A stretch of 64,000 bases of DNA, taken from the NCBI GenBank assembly GCA_030425205.1, contig JAUIAP010000008.1:124001-188000 (forward strand), read 5' to 3'. Source of the DNA: Anaerolineae bacterium. GTDB taxonomy: Bacteria; Chloroflexota; Anaerolineae; Promineifilales; Promineifilaceae. This document shows positions 53,176 to 60,528 of this stretch, piece by piece (within the stretch, counting starts at the first letter, position 1; every line of letters begins with the position of its first letter). Under the pieces are notes generated by a model that did not search any database, was not told the DNA's origin, and was given only the letters and a program-made list of their open reading frames with translations. A program made the translations under genes and the position numbers.

Positions 53176-55422
53176 ATGACTCTACCCACACTCGCCCCGA
53201 GAAATCGGCTTTACTTTTTGCCTTTTTTCTTGATCTTCTTCGCCCTTGCGCTGCACACTGCCGTTGCGATGTCGCCGACCAACGATGAACCCGTGCATAT
53301 TCTGCGCGGCTATGCGCTGGTCAGTCGCGGCGATTTGCGCTTTCAGGGGGGACATCCACCGTTTGCCCATCGCCTGATCGGGCTGTTGCTACCGACTGAA
53401 ACCTCGCTGCCCCCACTCGACAGCTTACCCAGTTGGGAGGTGACGGCCGATCGGCCGACCATCTCCCGCGAACTATTTTCCCATGACACAACAAATGTGC
53501 GGCGCGTCCTCTTCTTGAGTCGCGTCCCGATCATATTGGCGGGGCTGTTGTTTGGCGCGGTCATGATCCGTTGGGCAGGTGGTTCATTGGTGATGGCGGC
53601 ACTCTGGGCGTTTGCCCCCAACTGGCTGGCGCACACCACGCTGGCGACGACAGATGGGCTGGTGACGATGGCTTTTGGGCTGGCGGGGTTCACCATTTGG
53701 CGCTATCGCAACGCCCCCACATGGCGCAATGGGCTGTTGGCGGGGTTGGCGATTGGCTGCACGCTGGCAACAAAAACGACGGGCATCCTGATGTTGCCCA
53801 TTTCTGGACTGTTGTTACTGACAACGTGGAAACCTGCATGGTCATGGTGGGAGAGCATCAAACAGTGGCTATTCTTGCTCCCCATCATTGGGCTAACCGT
53901 TTGGCTGATTCACGGCTTTGAGCTACGCCCTGTCCCTTATGCCCCATTCCCGCTACCCGCCGCAACCTATTGGGATAGTATCTTCGATGTGTCGGGGCAT
54001 GTCGCGGGTGGGCACGTTGCCTTTTTGCAGGGCGAAATAACGTCCGCTGGCTGGTGGCATTACTTTGTCATCGCATTCTTTGCCAAGACACCCCTACCCG
54101 TTCTGCTCCTGTTGGGCGCGGCCGTCGTGACATTGTTACGCCAGCGCGAAGGGTGGGCCAGTCGAGATGCATGGTTTCCCGCGCTGCTGCTCTTTGCCAT
54201 CGCCTCCTACACGCGCCTCAACATCGGCTATCGGCACATCTTGCCGATGCTGCCCTTTGTTTGGTTACTGATCGCCTATGCCAGCCCACATTGGCGTGCG
54301 CCATTTTTGCGTGTGGCGTTGTTTGTTTTGCTGATTTGGTACGCTGCGAGTAGCTTGTTGCAAGCACCCGACTACATTTCGTATTTCAATTTGGTCAGTC
54401 GCAAATCGGCCGAAACCCTGCTCGGCGACTCAAACATCGACTGGGGGCAAGATTTCTGGTCGCTCGTTGACTATGCGAAGGGAAATGAGGTCATCGTCAG
54501 TTACAGCGGCTTTCTTGACCCACATGCGTATGGCCTGACGACGCTGGCGATCGATCCCGAAACGGGTTTCATTCCCAACTTTGCCAACGCCAATCCCGCG
54601 CCGGGTCGCTATGCGATCAGCCTCAACCATTTGCAAGGCACGCTGATCCGTGAGCCAGATGCGTTTGCATGGTTCCGCGACAAAACACCCGTCGCCAAAC
54701 TCGGTGGCTCGATCTACGTTTATGAGGTTGCGTCCGCCTTGACGGGCGATTGGATCGCCCACTGCGCCGCGCCACTCTCCCCGTTGCAACCTGAACAAGC
54801 CGAACAGCTCGTCGGTCAAAGCGGCTTGCGTCAGCTCTTTTTTGACTGTACACAAAGCTGGGTTTTTCCCAATCGCGGCAGTGGATGGTATGTGTTGCCA
54901 TCTGCGGAGATGGCGGCTTGGTTGCCAAATGAGCTAACAACCGAATGGTCGTTCATTTATACCCATCGACCGACGGCGGATTCGGCCGATTACACCCTCC
55001 TCTATCTCCCAGCCCCCCCTGCGCTAACCGATTCGTGGGCAGGCGCTGTGTCGCTTGAAAACGGCGATTCTGTCACCTTGCCGCTCGCGCTGGGTCAATC
55101 TGCCCAACTGCACGGCTACCAGCACAACGAAACCGATTGGCTAACCTACTGGCAGGTCTTGGATGAACCATCCCCATTTCTGTCGATCTTGGCGCATCTG
55201 TATGATGCAACCCCGACCCCGCTGGCCGTTGCGGATGGGTTAGGGTTTGCGAGTGCGCAGTGGGAATCGGCCGATTTTGTCCTGCAACGCCACAGCTTCC
55301 CGCAATCCGTCTCCTGCGAAAACGGCCGACTTGCCACCGGTCTCTACGACTTCACAACCGGCGAGCGCATCCCCATTGGTCAAACTGGGTCGCAGCTATT
55401 TCTGGCGGCTTGTGTGGAATAG
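53176..55422 (+). CDS. GT-C superfamily membrane glycosyltransferase (GT39/ArnT-like)
   Basis: This encodes 748 residues. About ten to eleven membrane helices occupy residues 10-410, followed by a soluble C-terminal part of about 330 residues. The GT-C acidic pair sits in the first outside loop as SPTNDEPVHI (Asp-Glu near 36-37), a hallmark of lipid-phosphate-sugar-dependent transferases. A second acidic stretch, LLGDSNIDWGQDFW (about 415-428), is typical of a family branch common in Chloroflexota and Planctomycetes. It probably glycosylates exported proteins or a lipid, fitting the many Thr/Pro-rich secreted proteins here (inference). The start follows no clear ribosome site. It is convergent with the HTTM gene across 7 bases. 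Confidence 0.85.
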   Translation: MTLPTLAPRNRLYFLPFFLIFFALALHTAVAMSPTNDEPVHILRGYALVSRGDLRFQGGHPPFAHRLIGLLLPTETSLPPLDSLPSWEVTADRPTISRELFSHDTTNVRRVLFLSRVPIILAGLLFGAVMIRWAGGSLVMAALWAFAPNWLAHTTLATTDGLVTMAFGLAGFTIWRYRNAPTWRNGLLAGLAIGCTLATKTTGILMLPISGLLLLTTWKPAWSWWESIKQWLFLLPIIGLTVWLIHGFELRPVPYAPFPLPAATYWDSIFDVSGHVAGGHVAFLQGEITSAGWWHYFVIAFFAKTPLPVLLLLGAAVVTLLRQREGWASRDAWFPALLLFAIASYTRLNIGYRHILPMLPFVWLLIAYASPHWRAPFLRVALFVLLIWYAASSLLQAPDYISYFNLVSRKSAETLLGDSNIDWGQDFWSLVDYAKGNEVIVSYSGFLDPHAYGLTTLAIDPETGFIPNFANANPAPGRYAISLNHLQGTLIREPDAFAWFRDKTPVAKLGGSIYVYEVASALTGDWIAHCAAPLSPLQPEQAEQLVGQSGLRQLFFDCTQSWVFPNRGSGWYVLPSAEMAAWLPNELTTEWSFIYTHRPTADSADYTLLYLPAPPALTDSWAGAVSLENGDSVTLPLALGQSAQLHGYQHNETDWLTYWQVLDEPSPFLSILAHLYDATPTPLAVADGLGFASAQWESADFVLQRHSFPQSVSCENGRLATGLYDFTTGERIPIGQTGSQLFLAACVE

Positions 55423-55429
55423 ACGGGGA

Positions 55430-56974
55430 TTAGCGGTGCGGGGCTTCAACAGTTGGCCCTTCCAGCAAACGCATAAAACAAATCGTCGGCACGCCATCCC
55501 GCACTGAAAATTGCAAAATCTTGCGTCGTTCAGTCTCGCGCAAATCGAGATTTTCCCGCGTGATGCGACTGATGTTGATATAGATGGTTATCAGGCCCGT
55601 GTTGGGGAATTTGTGGGCGAGCTGCTGGACAAAACGGGTGAGCAGACTGCGCTGAAAGGCTGGCAACTCGGCCGCTGGCGGGACAATCCAACACTTGTTT
55701 TGAATGTAGGAGTGGAGCAGTACATTCCGCATCGTATGGGGAAAAAGTTGGTTTGTGTTGAAGGGGCGAATTTCGGCCGAAATCTGCTCAACTCCATCAT
55801 AAAACATGTGCCAATTGCGCTCATCAACCCAATCGAGCAGCCGATAGCTCTGCACCAATCCCAGCGCATAGAGTGGCGCAGTCCACGGATTATTGTGGTG
55901 GCGCAAGCCAGAGTACAGCCCCAAATGGCCGCGCCAGCGCGTCACAAATGGTGAATCGGTGCTGCCGATCGGCTTGCGCTCACGGATGCGCCATATATTT
56001 TGCAACAGCAAAAGCGTCAAACAAGTGCTGGCGAGAACCTTTTGCCATTCAGGTGTGCTGGCGGGATTCGGCCGATCTGGTGCATGATCGCCCGCCAGCC
56101 ACGCCATCAGTTCGGCTTGAAATAGCAGCGGCAACCCAGCCATACATGCGATGTTGGCATAGGGAATCCGCAGCGTGGCGACAATGCCCGCATGGAACGC
56201 TACCAGTGAGCCGCCCAGCGCATATTTGAAGCGCGAATGGGCGGGCAATAGGGGCAATGCGGCGAGTATCGGTTCAAGAATCAGCGCGAGATAGCTAAAT
56301 GGGCGCAAGAGCGGCTGTAGCGACGACGGCCAAAAGTGGGGCGCACGCGAGATGGGCATTTTGAGGGTGGCATAGAGGGCGATGCCCTGTTTCCAAAGTG
56401 GGCTGTTCCATTTCCACAGACCAGCCGCAAAGTAGATCAGGGCGAGGTTGGCGGTAAATAGGCGCGTCGTAAAGCCGGGAACGGTTGCGCTGCGCCAGTT
56501 GGAAGCCCTGCCGAGCGTGAGCGTCTTTCCTGTCGGCAATAGCTGTAACCAAAATAGGACGAGGTGCATCACCACATCATCGACATACATTGCGGGGAGA
56601 TTCCAGCGATAGGTTGAAACGGCGGTGAGATAGAGGAAGGTCACATTCGGCCGAATTCCCCGCCCTGCCATAACGCCCACCGCCGCACCGACCGCCGCCA
56701 AGTTGACGCTGCGAAAGACGCGCTCATCCATCCCCAATTGATAAAAACTGAGGCGGGTATAGGGAAACATTTTGCGGACGAGTTGATGGTCAAGCAGGCC
56801 GTTGGGCGAACTAATCGTTGGAACTTCACGGCGCAAATGCCAGAAGTAGACCGCGCTCAACGCCCCTGCCCCAATCCGAAAAAGATCGAGCGGCAAGGCG
56901 GGAATGGGGTCATCAAGCCGTTGCCAGCCGCGCCCGATCAGTGATTTGAGACGTTTGACAAGACGAGTTTTCAT
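55430..56974 (-). CDS. HTTM-domain membrane protein (vitamin K gamma-carboxylase-like)
   Basis: This encodes 514 residues with six to eight membrane helices between about 30 and 330, and a soluble C-terminal part. The HTTM hallmarks are LDLFRIGAGALSAVYFW near the start, the VMHLVLFWLQLLPTG helix, and NLALIYFAAGLWKWNSPLWKQG with a conserved Lys-Trp. The family is related to gamma-glutamyl carboxylase, but bacterial members have no settled activity. It starts 61 bases after the second BTAD regulator on the same strand, so it may be co-transcribed with or controlled by it. Confidence 0.85.
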   Translation of the reverse strand: MKTRLVKRLKSLIGRGWQRLDDPIPALPLDLFRIGAGALSAVYFWHLRREVPTISSPNGLLDHQLVRKMFPYTRLSFYQLGMDERVFRSVNLAAVGAAVGVMAGRGIRPNVTFLYLTAVSTYRWNLPAMYVDDVVMHLVLFWLQLLPTGKTLTLGRASNWRSATVPGFTTRLFTANLALIYFAAGLWKWNSPLWKQGIALYATLKMPISRAPHFWPSSLQPLLRPFSYLALILEPILAALPLLPAHSRFKYALGGSLVAFHAGIVATLRIPYANIACMAGLPLLFQAELMAWLAGDHAPDRPNPASTPEWQKVLASTCLTLLLLQNIWRIRERKPIGSTDSPFVTRWRGHLGLYSGLRHHNNPWTAPLYALGLVQSYRLLDWVDERNWHMFYDGVEQISAEIRPFNTNQLFPHTMRNVLLHSYIQNKCWIVPPAAELPAFQRSLLTRFVQQLAHKFPNTGLITIYINISRITRENLDLRETERRKILQFSVRDGVPTICFMRLLEGPTVEAPHR

Positions 56975-57035
56975 CTGGCGATAAGTTTACCAGACTGTTG
57001 CCGATCATCGACTAAATCACAGCGGTGCAAGCAGC

Positions 57036-59801
57036 TTATTTCTCAGAAATTTCCTCAACAACGACCCTTGCACGGGCGAGCACTTCTGAATCGGCCGATC
57101 CCGCCGCCAGCACCCGTTGCGCTCTACTAACGGCCTGCGCCACAGCCCCCTCTGCCAGCTCAATCTCCGCCAACGTCACCTCTCCTTCCAAGTGCATCGC
57201 GGTTGCGCCCGTCTCTTGCGCAAAGGTGAAAACGGCCGATAGATGCGCGCGCGCTAGATCATAGTCGCGCAGGTTGCCATATCCGCGCGCCAAGCCAAGC
57301 TGTGCCGTCGCAATCCCGTATTGATGGCCAATCTCTCGATGCTGCACATAGCACGCTTCATAGCGCGCAACGGCCGTCGCAAAATCACCCTGCAAGATGG
57401 CTAGCTGCGCCAAGCTGAGTGAGATGTTGCCCGTGACATAGCGATCGGCCATCTGGTCAGCCAGTTGGAACGCCTCTTCAAAATGGGCTTGCCCTTGCCC
57501 AAAGTCGCCCATCATACAGGTTAAGTTGCCGAGATTGTGCAGCGTGAGTGCGATGTGGCGGGCAAAGTTGGCGTGCCGCCCTGCGCTGACGCTCTGTTCA
57601 AATAGGTCGCGGGCTCGTTCGGCGTTCCCCTGTGTGATGGAGACGATGGCTAGGAGATTTTGTATTTTGGCGGTCAGGATGGCGTCGTTTTGCGCTTTTT
57701 CTAGGGCGGCGGCGAGATCATTTTCGGCCGATTCATACCCCCCCGTCAAATAGTGCAGATAGCCGCGCTGCCACAAGCCAAACGCCGTTTCTGTCTGCGC
57801 CAACAGCTTTAACCCACTCCCATACTGGCCCAAGCGTGCCAACTGATACGCCTGCAACGCTGCCAACTGCTGCTGCCGCTGCCCCTTCGCTACCTCAACG
57901 GCCGCTGCAAAGAGCCGCTCCGCCTCCACAAATAGCCCGCGCATCTCGCAGAAGTCCAATAGTGCATTGGCCGCCAACAGCAGCGTCTCGTCGTCGCGTT
58001 GATTGACGGCCCAGAGCCACGCATGGCGGATATTTGCCCAGCGACGTTGGATCGCGGCGACCGCCACCTGTGGGGTTGCGCCACGCAGGATCGCCGCTTG
58101 GCGCGTCAACCAATCGAGATAGTAGGCGGCATGGCGCGAGGCGACGAGTGTCTTTTCGGCGACGTGCTGGGTGAGCATTTCGGCCGAAAACTCCTTCACC
58201 ATCATCACCAACTGATACCCCCCCTCTTCCGTGCGCCGCAGCAGCGACTTATCGACCAGCGCGGCCAAACTGCGCAACGATGCGCCCGTAATCTGCATGG
58301 CGGCGTGCCGATCAAACGTCCCCCAAAAAACGGAGAGTTGCGCCAAGAGATATTGCTCGTCAGGCTGCAAAAGCTGCCACGAGCCATTAAAAACGGTGCG
58401 CAAACTGTGATGTCGCACAGGAGCATTGCGGTGTAGATTGGTCAACATATCCCACTTCTCTGTTAACTCGGTCGCAATTTCGGTCGGCCGCAACAAGCGC
58501 AGCCAGCTAGCCGCCAGCTCTATCGCCATCGGCAACCCTTCTGTGCGAACGCAAATGTCCTTGATCGCAGCGCGATCTGCTTCTGTTAGATTTAACGGCT
58601 CACTGTTTTGCTGTGCCTGTTGCAAAAATAGCGTCTGGGCATCCTCTTTCTGCAATCCTGCGACGGTAAAGAGCCACTCTTCACGCAGGTTGAGCCGTTC
58701 GCGTGATGTTGCCAACACCGTCACCGTTGGAACCGTCCGCAGCAATTGGGTCAACCAGTCAGCCTGCTCGATGACGTGTTCAAAATTGTCCAGAATCAGC
58801 AGATTCTCGCGGTTGTTGAGATAGGTGAACAGTTGCTTTTCAGGGGGATCTCGGCCGATCAGTTGCAACTCCAGCGTATCGATCAGCAAATTGATGATCG
58901 ACTGCTGCTGCGACAGGGTCGTTAGATCGACAAACTGGACGCCGTCGCGAAACTGGTCGCGACAGGCCGCCCCGACCGCCAGCGCAAGGGTCGTCTTGCC
59001 CACGCCGCCGATCCCCGTCAACGTGACAAGGCGGCAATTGGGGTCAAGCAGTTGTGTATAGATTGTTTTTAGGGGGTGAGATCGGCCGATAATGGGCGAC
59101 AGCAAAACGGGCAAGCGTGTCTGCAATGGCGCACGCAATGTCACTTCCAAGCGCGCCAGCAACTCTTTGGGCGCATCCCCATCTTGCTCCTGCAACCGCT
59201 CCCGATAGTGCTGCAAGCGACGCTGGGCAATCTGTGGCTTGCCCAACGCGCCATAGAGTCGTAGCGTCGCCGCCTGTGGCGCAGCATCGAGCGGTTCATA
59301 TGCTGCCCATGCCTCCGCCTGTGCCAACGCACCCGCCAAGTCGCCGCTATTTTCCAGTGCAGCAACCTGCGTCGCAAACTGCGCGTTAAGCGTCTGCCGC
59401 CACTGATGTCGCTGCTCCGTCAACCAATCGGTGAATGGCGCACTGTCATCTAACCCAAAATCCGCCATAAAATCGCCGTGCGCAACGGGCTGATCGACGC
59501 GCACATCAATCGTCATCTGCGGATGGGCACAGAGCTGCACAGTGCGCCGTCTGCTTTGCAGGGCGTCCTCTGGCAAAATTTTGTTCAACGCATAGACAAT
59601 CCGCCGCATGTAGCTCAGGGCCTTGCTGGGATCCGCATCGGGCCAAAGCAGGTCGGCCAACTGTTCTCGACGATGCTCCCCACGTTCGACCGCCAGATAG
59701 GCCAATAGCGCAACCGCCTTGCGTCGCTTGATCACGATGGGCTCGCCATCGACTAACAAAATTGGTGGCCCCAATAGCTGAAGCGCGAAAACTCTTTCCA
59801 T
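57036..59801 (-). CDS. BTAD/NB-ARC/TPR transcriptional regulator (SARP-like), copy 2
   Basis: This encodes 921 residues from ATG 59801. The order is winged helix (1-95, LQLLGPPILLVDGEPI, RREQLADLLWPDADPSKALSYMRR), then BTAD (about 100-235). The NB-ARC ATPase has P-loop GIGGVGKTT (about 266) and Walker B NLLILDNFEHV; a GLPMAIELAASWL motif and TPR repeats follow (about 600-910). It is the same architecture as the protein at 36445-39753 but clearly divergent in sequence and shorter in the TPR part. The downstream HTTM gene is the closest candidate target. Palindromes TCGGCCGA occur five times in it (57091, 57724, 58180, 58851, 59082). Confidence 0.92.
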   Translation of the reverse strand: MERVFALQLLGPPILLVDGEPIVIKRRKAVALLAYLAVERGEHRREQLADLLWPDADPSKALSYMRRIVYALNKILPEDALQSRRRTVQLCAHPQMTIDVRVDQPVAHGDFMADFGLDDSAPFTDWLTEQRHQWRQTLNAQFATQVAALENSGDLAGALAQAEAWAAYEPLDAAPQAATLRLYGALGKPQIAQRRLQHYRERLQEQDGDAPKELLARLEVTLRAPLQTRLPVLLSPIIGRSHPLKTIYTQLLDPNCRLVTLTGIGGVGKTTLALAVGAACRDQFRDGVQFVDLTTLSQQQSIINLLIDTLELQLIGRDPPEKQLFTYLNNRENLLILDNFEHVIEQADWLTQLLRTVPTVTVLATSRERLNLREEWLFTVAGLQKEDAQTLFLQQAQQNSEPLNLTEADRAAIKDICVRTEGLPMAIELAASWLRLLRPTEIATELTEKWDMLTNLHRNAPVRHHSLRTVFNGSWQLLQPDEQYLLAQLSVFWGTFDRHAAMQITGASLRSLAALVDKSLLRRTEEGGYQLVMMVKEFSAEMLTQHVAEKTLVASRHAAYYLDWLTRQAAILRGATPQVAVAAIQRRWANIRHAWLWAVNQRDDETLLLAANALLDFCEMRGLFVEAERLFAAAVEVAKGQRQQQLAALQAYQLARLGQYGSGLKLLAQTETAFGLWQRGYLHYLTGGYESAENDLAAALEKAQNDAILTAKIQNLLAIVSITQGNAERARDLFEQSVSAGRHANFARHIALTLHNLGNLTCMMGDFGQGQAHFEEAFQLADQMADRYVTGNISLSLAQLAILQGDFATAVARYEACYVQHREIGHQYGIATAQLGLARGYGNLRDYDLARAHLSAVFTFAQETGATAMHLEGEVTLAEIELAEGAVAQAVSRAQRVLAAGSADSEVLARARVVVEEISEK

Positions 59802-59900
59802 ACCGAATACTCTGTCCTGCTCTTTTAACGGGCAGATGCGCTACCTGAATTTCACTAACCGTCCCAAAAATGCCCCATCTGCAAGCTGCACTTACGACAC

Positions 59901-59980
59901 CGTAAAGTAAGTCCGTCATACCTGCGAAGGCAGGTACCTATTCTTTTTCTGGGACTGGATTGCCGCCTGCGCGGGAATGA
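59901..59980 (+). mobile_element. MITE-like repeat, truncated copy C
   Basis: It matches copies A and B from CGTAAAGTA through the TACCTGC/GCAGGTA hairpin to GCGGGAATGA, then stops and runs into unrelated inverted repeats. The right terminus is absent. The second stem keeps CCGC-CTGC-GCGG. Confidence 0.65.
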
Positions 59981-59985
59981 TGGAT

Positions 59986-60185
59986 GTTTCGGGATTTGGA
60001 AATCCCGAAACGCCCCTACCGCGAGAACCGTTTCGGGAAATCCAATTCCCGAAACACGCACATCCTACTATTTCCATAAGTGGCGAAAACTTCATGACTC
60101 GAACGGAAATCTATATCGAAGGATCGCGGAGCGACATTCTCGAAATATGTTTGGACTGTGTATCGGGAATTGGATTTCCCGATAC
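59986..60185. repeat. Three REP-like inverted repeats of one family
   Basis: Unit 1 is GTTTCGGGATTT/AAATCCCGAAAC (59986-60011). Unit 2 is GTTTCGGGAA-ATCCAA-TTCCCGAAAC, around 60030-60055. Unit 3 is GTATCGGGAA-TTGGAT-TTCCCGATAC (60160-60185), whose centre is the reverse complement of unit 2's. Unit 3 keeps perfect pairing although one base in each arm differs from unit 2. Non-coding. Confidence 0.7.
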
Positions 60186-60528
60186 TACTCTATTTAACAC
60201 CCATAATCTTTATTCCAGTACTGATTCACCACTAGATCGTAATTGCAGTACTAGCACTTTATCCAGCCAACCCAGCGAATAGGATTACAGTACCAACTCT
60301 TCACTCAACCTTCACTTGCCATTTCATGCGTGCCACGCACTGTGCTACGCATGATGCCACATTCTTAAACTTTGCGATTTCTATACTTGCCGCAGGTTGT
60401 TCGGAGCGCGTCCCGCTTGGTTGCCTCAAGGACGACCACGAAACCGATGTATCTGGAAAATAGCTTGGTAGTGGTAGGTAATGCAGTATCGGAAACGCTC
60501 CCAAGCGTCAATCTCAAGGGAGAATTGT
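60186..60528 (+). other. Leader region of the adhesin gene
   Basis: These 343 bases hold the promoter and 5' leader. AAGGGAG just before ATG 60529 is the only element I can name. Several short inverted repeats occur (for example GCGTGCCACGC near 60328), but no riboswitch consensus, small gene or terminator is recognised. Confidence 0.4.

Noticed and set aside
60186-60528. Riboswitch in the adhesin leader
   Set aside because: I looked for cyclic-di-GMP, SAM and other common consensus elements because adhesin leaders often carry them, but saw no matching core sequence.
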